Assembly: GCA_016648135.1 (NCBI GenBank)
Contig: JADDOH010000485.1
Span: 124,001 to 188,000, forward strand
Length of the DNA: 64,000 nt
Source of the DNA: Agrypnia vestita
Lineage: Eukaryota > Arthropoda > Insecta > Trichoptera > Phryganeidae
Reading direction: 5' to 3'
The notes under the pieces are model-generated. The model had not been told where the DNA came from. It did no database searches and saw only the letters and a program-made list of their open reading frames with translations. A program made the translations under genes and the position numbers. Positions 1 to 12,157 of the stretch are shown here, in pieces; the first letter of the stretch is position 1, and each line of letters starts with the position of its first letter.

Positions 1-1685
1 TGACTGCAATCAAAAATTATTTTTTTTGATATTGCTGCCTTTGTTTTTATATCCTTGTACATATGATATTCAATATTTAAGTTGCGGTTCAATTCTACAT
101 GTACTTGAGTTAAAATCTATGTACATACAATATTAGACAAAAAAACTTCTTAGAATATTATTTTTTGTTCAACGGAGTTTATTGATTATATTAAAATATT
201 TTAAATTTAATGGCATCCGCAAAAGAGCTGGTGCGATCAGACGCTACATATTTGTAGCATCTGATCTGTTTAAAGCCTCGACAACCATACATGAGAAGGT
301 GGATGAGTGTAGCCGAAGCAAAAGTGGTGTGCCAGGATGGATGCCTTTCCCTGGTTAGTTATAATTTTCAATTGATCAACACAACATTATTTTGACAGAG
401 ATTAAATGTGACGTGAAAAATATTTTCTTAAATACTTGAAAACTAATATATCTATGAAAATTACCAATACCAAAAGATTGTCGATCATCTTGCCAAAAAA
501 TTTGAAAAATTATTACTGAAATTATGTCACAGATATCGCGTAAAAAAAATGTGACCCTTTGATGAATTATACAGCTACGAATCCCATTATCTGTAAAAAA
601 ATCTCTCAAAAACATTGCGAGTTCCATAAATATTTTATTTACTCTTCTGAAAACAAATTATCTAAAGATACGCACGGCCTCGATTCTGCGAAGGATCCAG
701 GTAACTAAGAGAAATAAAGCAGAAGACGGAAATTCCTGTAATGAAGTTAAAACTTTGTGGATCTTCAAGAAAAATCAAAATACGGAATTCTTAATAACCT
801 TAATTTAATATGCTGGGTCCAAATGCAAATCACGAACTGCTAAAGTACACATCATTGATTATTAATTAGTTATCTTATTTTCTTTCGACAGTTTTTTCCC
901 GTTTTAAATAAAAAAATTATTATACTATAAATATTTGCTAAAAAAGAGAAAATATAAAACTATTAGGTTTACACAAAAAGGGCTGTATTTATACTGACTA
1001 ACTTCAGTTATTCCTTCATCGCCATCTTGATTAAACGTGTTTTTGTCTATTTTTTTGTTTTTTCCGAACATATTTCACGCATAAAACTATACAAACTCAT
1101 TTATAGTGGAGGGACTTTTACTCATATTTTACTAGGTAGATAGAAAATCAAACAACTTGATTGAACGCACTTTTACCAACTCGCTTCTCTTTTAACTTCG
1201 CGGTCTTAATTTTTAGTTATGCTGGATCCAAGATATATTCACCATTCACTATCTTTAAAATATTATTAAATCTAATATATATTAAAACTCAGTATTATAA
1301 TACTTAATTGTATTATTTTTATGGAGCAAAAAATCGATATAAATATGTATTTCTTTATATATAAAAAAATTAATGTATTTTGTGGTTTATAATTTTTATA
1401 AATTATAAAAAATAGTTTTAGCACCTAACTGCTTAAATATTTAAGCATGTAACATGATATAATAAAAATAGAACAGTAAGAGATGATTACTATTCAATAC
1501 CTCGGTAATTAAAAAAAAAGTTTTTAGCGTATACCTACTTTAATTACTTTGACTATGATTATTTCTAACGATTCCTTATCATCCTATGTGAAACCGGTTG
1601 GTTAGTTCTTAATTTAAACATTTCATTTTTTGCACATTCTTAAGTTATTGTTGCTATATTTTAATAGATAACATTTTAATTAATT
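1..1685. other. AT-rich DNA without recognised gene
   Basis: I see no coding sequence or recognisable element here. Stop codons are frequent in all frames and the short open frames match no family I know. The only structured feature is the hairpin listed at 235-266. Confidence 0.6.
235..266. repeat. short inverted repeat (hairpin)
   Basis: Two 14-nt arms (GATCAGACGCTACA and its complement with one mismatch) are separated by a 4-nt loop. It could be the core of a small foldback element; no target-site duplication is evident. Confidence 0.5.
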
Positions 1686-1697
1686 AATCATGAAGAT

Positions 1698-3220
1698 ATT
1701 TGCAAGATATTGGCAAACATCTTCATGATAGATTACGAAGAAAAATCACTGAAAGACGCTTCTCTCAAGCCTTCTAAATGGCTTAGATACGAAGATTTGT
1801 CATTTGACCGCATGGAAAGAAAACTCTCGACCAATTATTTAAACTATCTTAACGGTATCCACAAAGATATTCAATTCACAATGGAGATTGAAAATGCTTC
1901 AAAGTTAGCCTTTCTTGATGTACTTATTTGGAAAAAGAACGACGGTTAACTCGGACATACAGTATACAGAAAACCCACGCACACAAACAGATACCTTTAG
2001 AGGCTTCAGTACACGAATTTCGTATTTTCTCTCGATTTTGCTAAATTTAACGCATTTCAGACTATACAATTTAATTAATTCGATTTTTTGAGTATGTGGT
2101 ATAATTTTTTGAATATTTTTATATTAATGACAGAGAAATTTTCTTAGTACGCATTTAAAATTTAATTAAAATAATCGATATTTTGATGGTTTTATGGATA
2201 CTGCAATATAGGAAACAGAACATTTAATTTTTGTCTTTTTTAAAACGATATATTTAACAACTTGTCGAAAAATATTATTGTCTGAATACCAACAAAGTTC
2301 TTCTTCAAACTGTATAAATCAATTTGTTAATAAAATATTTGGTCTTTATTTGAAAATATAGGAGATTATGTGTACCAAAGATAACTCTATTGCATGAAAA
2401 CGAAAATAGTGTTTCGGGGTCATAATTTTTTTGATGTTATAACAATATATTTGTTCATATTTTTTAAGGAAATGCTTCAAGAAAAAATGGATCAATCATA
2501 ATAAAATTGATTTTACCCCGCGTACATAATTTCTGTAGCCAACACTTTAATCACTAAAGCAAAACGAATAACAGACAAAGAACAATTGAAGAACGAACTT
2601 AACACACTAAAAAACGCCCTGCTTTTAAACGAACTGACAAAACAAACATTTATTTTGTCAGTCCAAATAAGAGTCCTGAGACAAATCGGTAAAAAATGTA
2701 AATATGAAGCGTCAGAAGCCCCTAAAGTCACGGTACACTTACCGTACATCAAAGGAACTGCAAACAAAATTAGTAAATATTTAAAAAGACACAACATTGA
2801 ACAACATTCAAAACAGAGAATTAGATTACCGAACATCAAAGGAATTGCAGACAAAATTAGTAAATATTTAAAAAGACACAACATTAGAACAACATTCAAA
2901 ACAGACAATTAGATTGCTTCTCTACTGAGAAACGCTAAAGATACCGTTCCTCTGGAATCCCAAGCAATATATAAAATACCATGTGACAACTGCGATACAA
3001 GTTACATTGGAATGCACAGCATGCTATGACAGAAGATCATAAAATCGATTTTGATGAAGGATGTACGATTGCAAGTTTAAATAATTAAACAGCAAGGATC
3101 AATAGAGAAGCAATCGAAATATACAAAAACCCAACAGATTAAATAACGGAGAAGACAGTATAAGATTACCAAACACCTGGCTCAATATATTAGAAAACAC
3201 GTCAACTCTCAAAAAATACC
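1698..3220 (+). pseudogene. Penelope-like retroelement remnant (RT end, linker, GIY-YIG endonuclease)
   Basis: This is a decayed copy of a Penelope-like element, a retroelement with reverse transcriptase followed by a GIY-YIG endonuclease. At 1710-2000 the end of the RT is readable: KPSKWLRYEDLSFD sits where the catalytic RYVDD box belongs, and is followed by HKDIQFTMEIE, LAFLDVLIWKKNDG, a stop (1947-1949), then HTVYRKPTHTNRYL and another stop. The catalytic aspartate pair is lost. About 500 bases without similarity follow. From 2586 one frame reads through the linker (LKNALLLNEL, HLPYIKGTANKISKYLKRHNI), a stop at 2910-2912, LLRNAKDTVPLESQ, and the start of the endonuclease (IYKIPCDNCDTSYIG), ending at 3027-3029. 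The C-terminal part (INREAIEIYKNP, LPNTWLNILENT) lies at 3092-3220 with a frameshift. There are at least four stops and one frameshift, so it is not functional. Confidence 0.8.
2739..2913 (+). repeat. in-frame 87-bp tandem duplication inside the PLE linker
   Basis: Two adjacent copies of about 87 bp (29 codons) begin near 2739 and 2826. Each encodes IKG-[TI]-A-[ND]-KISKYLKRHNI. The period keeps the reading frame. The second copy has one extra base near its end. The duplicated segment is the conserved linker just before the GIY-YIG domain. Confidence 0.85.
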
Positions 3221-3447
3221 CACCATTAATACAAATATTAAAAACTCATTAGCGCCGAACAAATTTCCAATTACACACACCATAAACATATACATTAAAA
3301 ACTCATTAGCGCTGAACAAATGGCCATATCCCTCAAAAACAGATAGAATTGTAAGAAGTAATGCAAACAAAGTACTACCAAATTATTCGAACTGATTTAA
3401 CTTGGCTCTGAACTTTCGACACTTCAGTGACAAGTCACCCTCCCCCC

Positions 3448-3478
3448 CTGAAGATGAACAGTGTGATCTGTTTGAAAC
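3448..3478 (+). ncRNA. hammerhead-like motif at PLE 3' end
   Basis: Core CTGAAGA (3448-3454), one unpaired T, stem GAACAG with loop TGTGAT and complementary strand CTGTTT (one G-T pair), then GAAAC (3474-3478). It directly follows a C-rich tract at 3438-3447, downstream of the PLE endonuclease remnant. Hammerhead ribozymes have CUGANGA and GAAA flanking helix II and are known from Penelope-like elements. A GTC triplet lies about 18 bases downstream, as expected for a cleavage site, but helix III is weak. Self-cleavage is inferred only. Confidence 0.55.
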
Positions 3479-4295
3479 TTCGGGAGTACAACGGTCCTTC
3501 TCAGAACCAACTGACGCAGGGTAACCAAGAAAATTTACCTCTTTTATATTCATATACCAATTATTTATTAAAAATATAAACATGTTTCAGAGCCAATGGT
3601 ACAATGTACATTGTATCCTGACGAGAGACCATTGAAATTTAATTAAATTGGCCCTGAAGCATGTTGATATTTTCATTTAGTTATTTAATTTTATTTTTTG
3701 TTACTTATATTTTTACCATAATTTATATCCATAATGTGACAAACTATAAATAGACAATTTTACTTTAACACACATATTACATTTTTAATTTTTTTGATTT
3801 TGTAATATCAACTTTAAGTAGAACGTTTCATTAATTCATGTTCATAATATTATTCAATGATTTTGGAGTCAGTTTTAAACGAAATAATGTTTAGAGTGTT
3901 TAATACTCACGTAACTAAAATCGTACTGGGAAATCTATATCGTGCTACAATACCTGTCTCGGGCTCTTTCAAAGACGAACACGAACATTTGACAAAATAA
4001 TTAATATTCCAATCAAGGAGAGTTGAGGCCAAGAATACGACTGCCAGCACCGAAATAGGTTCGAAATTCTATGCTTGTCTCGGGTGCCATATACATTTAA
4101 GCAATTTTCCGATGGCGTAAAATGACGATATATAAAATCATTGGGTCTTAGGCTTTATATGGTTTAGATGTTTTTTATTAGTTATATATAATAATTAACA
4201 TAATTAATTAGATAAATGCATATTAATAGGAAATAAAAAAATTAAGGTAAACAAATTAAACAAACTTTAAATATAGTTTTCATTTAAATTTTTAC
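3479..4295. other. AT-rich DNA without recognised gene
   Basis: Nothing recognisable is coded here. A 16-bp palindrome (TACAATGTACATTGTA) lies near 3600-3616. The stretch may include the outer part of the PLE at 1.7-3.5 kb. Confidence 0.5.
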
Positions 4296-4545
4296 GATAC
4301 ACACACCATTTGAGTTATTTATCACTGCGTTTATTTTAAAAAGATCACTCCCTCTCATTATCAGGTAAAGTTAATTATGAAATATATTTATAACTATAAT
4401 TATGATGACCTACCTGATGATGATAAATCGTAGTGAGGTTCTACGATTTATTATATTAGTAATAAATAACTCAAATATTGTGTGTATGTAAAATTTATAT
4501 TTTTTATTAAAAATTTACACTACAAAGTGGCTGCCAAATTATTCA
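4296..4545. mobile_element. PLE terminal repeats in inverted (head-to-head) arrangement
   Basis: Imperfect inverted arms of about 30 bp (4296-4325 and 4459-4488, both containing TGAGTTATTTAT or its complement) enclose two opposed hammerhead-like sequences. One is on the minus strand near 4340-4366 (CTGATAA core, degenerate). One is on the plus strand at 4414-4452 (CTGATGA, an extra T, then a 12-bp stem with loop TGAGGTT) and has lost the GAAA. The right flank (4510-4545, CACTACAAAGTGGCTGCCAAA) matches the end of the PLE family found at 31.0, 33.9 and 60.9 kb. I infer a solo pair of PLE ends without coding sequence. Confidence 0.6.
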
Positions 4546-5917
4546 ATGAATAAAACAAAATCCATTAACAGGTGACGCAAACTTGAATCTTCAAAAATAT
4601 TGAAATTCAATTTTTTTTTGACAATTCATTTATGATTCTTTACAACTATATTGATTTATATTTTTCATTAAGGGGATCGTCAGGCAAAGTGAACCTTATT
4701 CACAATTTTCTCATATCTTCTTTTTTTTTTACTATAGTGACCTTTTTTCTGTGCAATTTTCAGATTTTTATATGATGCAGGTGAAAAATTGAAAAACATT
4801 TAAAAATTCAGTTTTCAAGAGGATGAAGTTTTTAAAAGGTAAGCTACTCACGATTGATATTTTAAACAAAGTTACTATAATCTTATATATAATAGCACAA
4901 AAAATAGACTGACAAACTCTTCCTTCGATGAAAAATTATCCAATGAAAATTGATTTTTTTTCATTCGCTATGACTACAAAGAGTACATAAACAAAAATAT
5001 TTTACTTAAGTAAACATATCTTCAATTTATTGACCAAATTATTAAAACAAGCCTAGAATGATCCAGTTCTGAGTAATTAAGGAAATTATTGATACCTTTA
5101 AATGAAATTTAAAGTACTTAAACTTTTACTTTAAATAAAAAAATTTAAGCGAAAATGATTCAATAAAAGTTCAAAAAATAGTTTTAAACTACCAAAACAT
5201 AAGAGAGGGTACCGTCAAAATCTGTTTTTTTTTTTCTGAGATAGTCAAGCTGGATGCTGGACTACTTGAAATGGATTGGCCAACTACATTAAGTTTACGT
5301 AAAACTATCAATGCAAAATTACTAAAATTTTACACTTTTTTACGTAAATCCTGCAGTTTAATTTTAAAATACATGCTATGATGGTATATTATAGCATTTA
5401 TAATTAAATTAAAAATTAAAAATTACTGAACAGTTTCTCAAAGCCGAAAAAAGGAACAACTCATCTGCACAAGATTACTTAATAAATTTCTGTAAACATA
5501 TTTATGCAATCTGATAAAATAAATAAAATGAAAGCAAGATTACTTTTATTTAGGAAAACATAACATTTAAAAAGCTCAAAATATTATAAATATTAATATC
5601 GTTCTTAAGTACTCATGTGTATGGAAATTAAAATACTAACTAATGTATATGAAAAATTTAAGTGAAAATGCCTTCATTTTTAAGGGGATAAATTAGGTGA
5701 TAGCTTGTTATTAAAGAGAAAATTTTGTTTTGAAGCACTGTTAATTGAATAATCGGAGACAATTACCCCTTTGTTAGGATATAATATTAAATAAAAATAA
5801 AAAGTATAGACACAATCAAAAACGTAAATAATTATTACAACGATTTGTTTATTTATAATATTTACTGGTCGAAGAATATTTTTTCTTATTCTGTATAAGG
5901 CTTGAACTTTGTGGTGA
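4546..5917. other. AT-rich DNA without recognised gene
   Basis: All frames are closed by frequent stops, and no repeat structure beyond simple A and T runs is visible. Confidence 0.6.
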
Positions 5918-5927
5918 CATTATTATT

Positions 5928-6217
5928 AAAATAAGACAGAAATTACTTTGTTTTCACCACTTTATTAGATTAAAAAATCCAAATTTTTCCACTTAACATT
6001 CCACATTGTCCAAATGACCCATAAAAACTAACACCTCGAACCCCCCTCCCCTCACCTACCCCCTCACCCGCCCTTTACCGTGACACATTTGCTTGGTTTA
6101 ACTTTTAAAGATCTTTAGTACACAATAATCCTGAAGAAGAGAACATTGTTCTCGAAACATGTAGATTTTTAATCTAATAAAGCTTTTAAAACAAAGTAAT
6201 TTGTGTCTTATTTTAAT
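5928..6217 (+). mobile_element. miniature PLE-like element with inverted arms
   Basis: Inverted arms of about 55 bp (5928-5980 and 6162-6217) share ATTACTTTGTTTT and TTTATTAGATTAAAAA with their complements at high identity. The spacer contains a C-rich tract (6038-6075, many CCCCT and CACCC runs) and then a well-formed hammerhead-like motif (6131-6158). The order C-rich tract, ribozyme-like motif, terminal arm is the same as in the longer PLEs at 49 and 55 kb, but no endonuclease is left. I infer a non-autonomous derivative. Confidence 0.6.
6131..6158 (+). ncRNA. hammerhead-like motif
   Basis: CTGAAGA (6131-6137), an unpaired A, a perfect 5-bp stem GAGAA with loop CATTG and TTCTC, then GAAAC (6154-6158). 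A second hairpin (AGATT with AATCT) follows at 6162-6175. No clear GTH cleavage triplet is placed correctly, so activity is doubtful. Confidence 0.5.
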
Positions 6218-6469
6218 TATAATATTTAATTGACTTTTGACGATTTTTAAATTTCTTTTAAAATTTTATATATATCTTACTGTAATCATATGTTATTTTT
6301 AAATAATTGAAGACAGACCGATAGTTTTACCTCCCAGTGCCGTCAAAATCTTGTCCAGAACGTATAAAATATATGTACAATAATAAAAGAACGAATAACA
6401 TTGATAAATCGTAAATTAAGCTTATAATATCAAAGCTGTGTGGAAAATTTCTTGATAAATATCGATAAA
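6218..6469. other. AT-rich spacer upstream of the CpG island
   Basis: AT-rich sequence with no feature I can name, lying between the miniature PLE and the CpG-rich island. Confidence 0.5.
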
Positions 6470-6830
6470 TCACTCATTGGCCGCCCGTGGAACGCGCGAC
6501 TCCTCGTAGAGCGTAAAGTCGCCGCCCGACGCAACAGCCGGCCGGGCCGAATTCCGCGCCCGTGCGGAGAGCGGCGTAGCGCCTCCTCGTAGCGGGCGTA
6601 GCGCCGTAGCAGGCGCGGAGCTGTGCCCAGGCAAGCAGATCCGGCCAGTTGTTCGCCTGCCGCCGCCGGCCGCGGAAGCCTCCGAAGCCCGGACGGTCTG
6701 AATCGAAGCCTACTCAGCCAGCCACCCTCGCGGGGGCGGTGGGTGATAGCCAACAAGTGGCGAATTGTTGCTCGATCCACCCCACCGAGAGCTCGTAGCG
6801 AAGTTTTTTCGTCGTTTATTTGTTTGTTTT
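6470..6830 (+). promoter_or_regulatory. CpG-rich island, probable promoter or 5' leader of the gene starting at 7227
   Basis: A sharp rise in G+C with dense CpG (many GCGC, GCCG and CGCG words) stands out from the AT-rich surroundings. It lies 400-750 bp upstream of the signal-peptide exon. The open frames on both strands here are a by-product of high GC. Promoter or 5' leader function is inferred from composition and position; no core promoter element decides the start site. A TATAAA at 7177-7182 would leave a leader of only about 20 nt and may be chance. Confidence 0.5.
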
Positions 6831-7226
6831 CGTGATGGTTTTTGTGTTTGTGTGCATCGTTATTAAATGGTCTTATATGTTTCGTATTTAAGTGGATTAT
6901 TTGTGTGTTTTTTTTTTACTTTTAGAATGCAAAAGTTTTTTCTTATCTATATTTATAAAAGTCAAATTAATTAAGTGTGTTTGTTTATTTTTTCCTTAAA
7001 ATTTTAGTTTTAACAGTCAACAGGATTAGTGATTTTGATATTTAACATTTAATCACAGATTTCAGGCTTGTTGTTAGATCACATTGTGACTGCGGCTTAC
7101 GCCATAGATCACATAGTGCACGTTCGTCGCCTGAGCAAGTGTGTGAGTGCAACGGAAGATGCAACGCTCGGAATAGTATAAAGGGTGTAGTGAGAAACAA
7201 CTAGGCCAGAATACCAGGCGACCAGA
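6831..7226 (+). other. probable 5' untranslated region or proximal promoter
   Basis: This stretch between the CpG island and the start codon has short upstream ATGs and T-rich runs at first, then becomes more balanced from about 7060. It may contain the transcription start and leader. An unrecognised intron in the leader cannot be excluded. Confidence 0.35.
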
Positions 7227-7302
7227 ATGGCGAAGAAGGTTCAGACCAGAGGCTATGCCTCGATACTTTTCGTATTCGTTCTTCTTTGCAGAGCTGTTAA
7301 AG
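7227..7302 (+). CDS. first coding exon of a secreted or membrane protein (signal peptide)
   Basis: The exon begins at an ATG in strong context (A at -3, G at +4) and encodes 25 codons plus one base. The peptide starts MAKKVQTRGYAS, continues with a hydrophobic core ILFVFVLL, and ends CRAVK-G. This is the basic N-region, hydrophobic H-region and polar C-region of a secretion signal, with cleavage possible around the C-R-A segment or just inside exon 2. The exon ends at a consensus donor (AAAG followed by GTAAGC), leaving a phase-1 intron, which is typical right after signal peptides of insect extracellular and receptor proteins. Reading through the donor meets a stop after ten codons, which supports splicing. 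The protein family cannot be told from 25 residues. No matching second exon is recognised downstream. Confidence 0.55.
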
Positions 7303-7634
7303 GTAAGCGGGTTTGAAATAAAGTATTCTAATTGAAAAATATTTCTCTAAAAACTGGGGTATATTATTTACAAACAGATCGGATCACACAATATGTATCG
7401 GATGTTGTTTTGTCTTGTCCCCAATTTTTGGTGCGATATTATAAAGGAGGTATTTACAACTAAACATACAAATTTTGATAGTGCTGGTGATAGTATTTTG
7501 GTAGGTACATATACTTATATCAAGTATGTTTATCTGATCGTATCACAAACTTGTGCACGTGTTTGATATTGCATAATGATGTGATACTTTTTCCCTTTCC
7601 GGAAAAAATACCTGTGCCGCAGGCGCGTGCAGTC

Positions 7635-7720
7635 AGTATATTGAAGAATGACTTATAGTACCTTTATTGAAATATGTCATTCCTCAATATACTTAGTCAG
7701 TAGGTATATTGAAGAATGAA
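7635..7720. repeat. small inverted repeat with a third direct copy
   Basis: Arms of 18 nt (AGTATATTGAAGAATGAC at 7635-7652 and its complement with one mismatch at 7676-7693) are followed by a third copy in direct orientation at 7700-7718. A related sequence (GTAGTCAGTACATTGAAG, then ATATTTTGGCAAAAAA) occurs at 13482-13535. A small dispersed non-autonomous repeat is likely. Confidence 0.5.
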
Positions 7721-10700
7721 ACATATTTTGGGAAAAAAACAACAAAATAAATTATTTATGTAACAGAATGCAATGATGTATGAAAATATGAATACATTGG
7801 TTAACATTGTAATAGGAATATACAGAGATATATATTTTATTTCGATTTTTTTTCAGAATATATATTATGTAAATCTCACGCTTCAATATTTTCATAGCAT
7901 GCTCCTGCCAGTTGCCGGATGTTCCTACTGGGCCTGATGCACGATCAATGGTGCCGACATATTTAGAATAGAATTACAAAAACAACACAAATTTGTGATA
8001 ACATAAGAACTGAAAATTGGATGTATTATGGAGGTAACAAATATAGACCTCCTTCTTTTTTCCTTGCATATCTATGAACTATGAATTTTATCATGAAAAA
8101 AATACTGCCTTTATGATTTTCTTATCATACAATCTCAGATTTTATATCAATACTGTGTCTTAAAGAAAAAAATTGCTAAAGTATTTGAAAAAACATCTAT
8201 AAACGCGATTTTCATCTTGAAACATTCTCTGGGATAAAATTATGCTCCTATAAAATTCTTTGGAAACAAATCTAGGCATTTTTAGTCCACCATACACATG
8301 TATATACACAATACATATTATTTCCACAATACATAGAGATAGGGTATTATCTCACTTGATTCGTCAGTTCGCCCTTATTGTATGTCAAACGTCAAATGTC
8401 ATCTTCAATCGCTGATGTTCTGCTGTTTAGTGGGGGGATTTTAAATCTTTAAACAGCCCGGTTATAATTAAATATCTGAAATTTGACTTCAACTTTTCAT
8501 TATTCAAATAATAAGATGGATATATTACGTATCAAATGAAGCGTGGTACATATGGGTCAGTTAAAACTTTTAATTATTCAAATAATAAATAAAAACATAT
8601 AGGTCATAATTTTTTTTTCAAAATCTATAAATTTCAAAATTCAGATCAACAGAATGAAAGTTGAATTTGTTTAACCTCTAATAGAACATAAAAGTCATCT
8701 CTTTAAACCTTTTCATTTTTCCATCATCGTAACAAAAAAATATATAATTAATTCTGAATATTATAACCTGAAAACTCGCAGATTCGGTAGATACATGTTT
8801 CACGGATTGTTTACCTAGGAAGTCTGAGAATTTCATCTGACCTTCTTAGCAAAACATGGATGCTAGGGTTTGGGGGATCCGGAATACTACTAGGGTCGCA
8901 GCAAGAAGAGTGTAAGAAGAAATGTTGAATATTTCAAAGTATACAAAATTGAGGGAAATATTGACAATCACTATATTTTCTCACAACAATTCAAATAACT
9001 AGAGTAAATCTTTTTATTCGACAATCAGTATTAAAATTAGATCCAGTCTAAACAAAGATACGTTCGGCTCATTTAAATTAGCATCTTGAAAGAGAATTAT
9101 ATTAAAGTAGAAATACACCCGTAAAAACTCACGATGGGGGTAGGCGTAAATTAATGGTTCTTTTTTTTTATTAAAATAAAAAAAATAAAAATAAATTAAA
9201 AATATAATAATCCCTGCTTTTTCAATGTGTAGTGTAGTATATGCAATACATTTTTGATGAGCCACGGAAAAGCGGTGGTGGGCATGTCGTCTAGTGCCGC
9301 GCTGCCGAATGTCATATTTTTGGACCACATTTATTAATTGCTACGTGATTAAAAATTAATATAATTCTGGCTTAGGCGTGGTAGATAAAATAAATATAGC
9401 ATTGCTACGATTGTTGGGTCATGTAGAAACTTAGAACTTATCTATATACAAAAAAATATGAGATAAAATAAAATGATTTATTCTCCAAAATGCTGTTAGC
9501 TACATTTGTGAATATTATTGAATACCAATATACGGTAGTGGGTTGCAACAAAAAGCACAAATAGTATTCTAGAAATTATCTTTGATAGTCTCTGGTTTTG
9601 AGCTATCTAGATATCTATGGTGACGCAATTCTCTCTGTGAGTTTTGGTTCAAGCGAGAGTCAAAAATTTAACACAGACATATTTTGTATAAACTCTCGTT
9701 TGAAATTTCACAGCCAGCCCGCAGAAAAAAAAAGCGGACTAATTGGAAAACCATAGAGAGAATTTAGTGAATTGGGATTATACATAACTAAATTTCCAAT
9801 AGAGATCCCAAAGTCAGGAACCCTATCGAGGGATTTGCCCCGACAAATAGGAAATTTTGTTTCAGGGGTTAACTGGTCTAATACCACTGTATACGCAGCA
9901 AAGAAAGTTATAAGTCGTTAGCTTCAACGCCACGCACCTGCGTTCCTAAAGAGCGTGTTTCACCAAAAACTGTTAGCCTCCTAAATTTCAGATTTTACAA
10001 GGTTTTTCCCACGGAAATGACGTAATATTCTAAGCTTGGTGTGAAATGGAGCGATACAATATGAGAAAATTTATATCCCAACTCAGATTGACGCGGCAGG
10101 ATCATGTCTCATCTTGTTTATTTTTTATATGCTTGCTATATTCATACCGTATGCAGAGTATGCGACTCTAGAGTAATTGGCATATATACGCTGCCAAAAC
10201 GATCTTGAGGGATACCACTGGCAAAGGAAGTAAAACATATACTGTCTAGAAATACCCATTCAAAAACCTTATATGAAACATGTAACAAAATCAACACTAT
10301 TCTAATAAATTTATATTTTAATAATATTCGAATAAATTTGTGCTCCAAAATTCATGAAATTGGTTTCGTATTGTCTATTGGTATTAATACTGTACTGAAA
10401 TACAATTATGCTACAATATACAAAAAACGCTACCTAACGCCTTGCACCCTCTCGACTCGCCTACCCCGCACAGTTGTGCAAAGTTTTATGTGGCACATCT
10501 ATCAACTGCACTTGTTATATTCCCATCCCATATTCTAAAATTAATTACACTCCGACTAGAAGTGCAGCAAATTGAAGTAAAAACGTAAAAAAATCACACA
10601 TTTTATTTTAATTTTTGTATTTAAATATTATTGTGCGTGCATATTACCTACTTATGCCCGGTTAAATATAGTTGCACCGTAAAATTTTAGAAAATATTCT

Positions 10701-11107
10701 TAATGAGTCTTTACAAATTGTGGATGTTCTTAAGATGGAATCGATGAATGTTGCATTATGAAAGTGATCACTTTACACTAAGCCCTGGGCTTGACGTCGA
10801 CATTTTTGATGATCACAAGAAAAATTCTCGAAATATTCTTGAAAATAAAAGGATTTTCGAGTCTGGGCCCATAACCTGTCAAATCACTAAGATGCCCCTG
10901 GCGACAATAACTCTTTTATTAATTTTGTTACAAGAATTAGTTACATTTAATAATATCTATAACTAACAAAACTTGCTTTGCGTTTTTGATTCTCTTCTGT
11001 AGAATTATTATTATTTATTATTAGCTATTCAAGATACATGGTTGTACTGGATCAAAGTTTTGGCATTCTTATAAAGAGACGGGCGTTTGTTTCAAAGGAA
11101 ATGTGCA

Positions 11108-11147
11108 AGAAGACTTCAAAATACCGGATGGTATTTTGAAGTCTTCT
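11108..11147. repeat. perfect 18-bp hairpin
   Basis: AGAAGACTTCAAAATACC (11108-11125) and its exact complement (11130-11147) are separated by GGAT. It is too short for a usual microRNA precursor and has no flanking arms. It could be the remains of a foldback element. Confidence 0.6.
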
Positions 11148-12157
11148 GACTGTCATCAAAGAAACTTCACTGGCATTTTCCTTTTATGTTATTTCATTTC
11201 AGTAGAGCAAATGTTATCAAAGTAAATGCAACAATTCAAGAAATACGAACATTAGACACCCAATTAAAACTATTAATTAAGTTTTAGTTACAGACGTTGA
11301 ATGAAGTAACAATGTGGATCAGTAGTAATAAGTTTAATTAAATAATCATCGAGCGCCATTGGCAATCCACGACATATTTGTGCCTCTTAACTTTTTACAA
11401 AATGTATATATAATTTTATTAAAGGAATTTGTACCATGTAAGACATTTTTCTTACAAAAATGGCAGTAAAAATCAATTTATAATGTTTGGGTCTTTTTTT
11501 ACCCGTAATTTAAAATGCAATAAAGAAGTTTAAATGTATTCTCTGCAGTCACTGTACACTTATATTTTGAGAAACTTTTGAGGTAAATTTGTCTGAGTAT
11601 ACGCGCTTCGTAATTCCCTTTTCGAAACCAAGTTTCTGGGCACGTGTAAGCAAACAAACACGTACCTGAAGTCGACGGCCCTAGATGGATCCTGGCGTCA
11701 GAGAGGTAATCTTACTGCGCATGTTATTTCTGCACGTACTTTTGCTCACGACAGTACCTCTGTATTTGAGTACGTCACTGTTGTGTCACCAATTGTGAGG
11801 TTATCGTGCATATAGGTTAGGTTATCGCAGAGATGTAGCCTCTGCGAGAATGGAAAAAATAAAAAGCGGATGTTTAATTAGACTCCGCGAGGATAGATGG
11901 TAGGTTAAACTCCCGGTAAACTAAAACTATTCGTATGGTTGCAGTAAAATAGGCACTAAGTACCAAAATTTCAATTTTCAAACTAAGTATGCAGCTTGGT
12001 TCTAAATGACATCGCCACTAACCCCAGTAATGCATTATTTCCCTGCAATGTTGCATTTAGCCGTTACGTTTGTTTGAATATCGCGACTTCACTAAGTACC
12101 ACGTAGTATTATTTTAAAAACGGCACTAAGTGCCATGGTCCGCTAACTTCAGATTGT

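Noticed and set aside
6430..6835. Open frames on both strands in the CpG island
   Set aside because: They are a by-product of few stop codons in GC-rich DNA; residue composition is arbitrary Arg/Ala/Pro and no family is recognised.
7177..7182. TATAAA as TATA box for the 7227 gene
   Set aside because: It would place the start about 20 nt before the ATG; the CpG island points to a start further upstream. Not decisive.
11800..11830. TTAGG-like telomeric repeat (also 51038-51076)
   Set aside because: Only one to three degenerate units, common in insect DNA; no telomere or telomere-specific retroelement is present.
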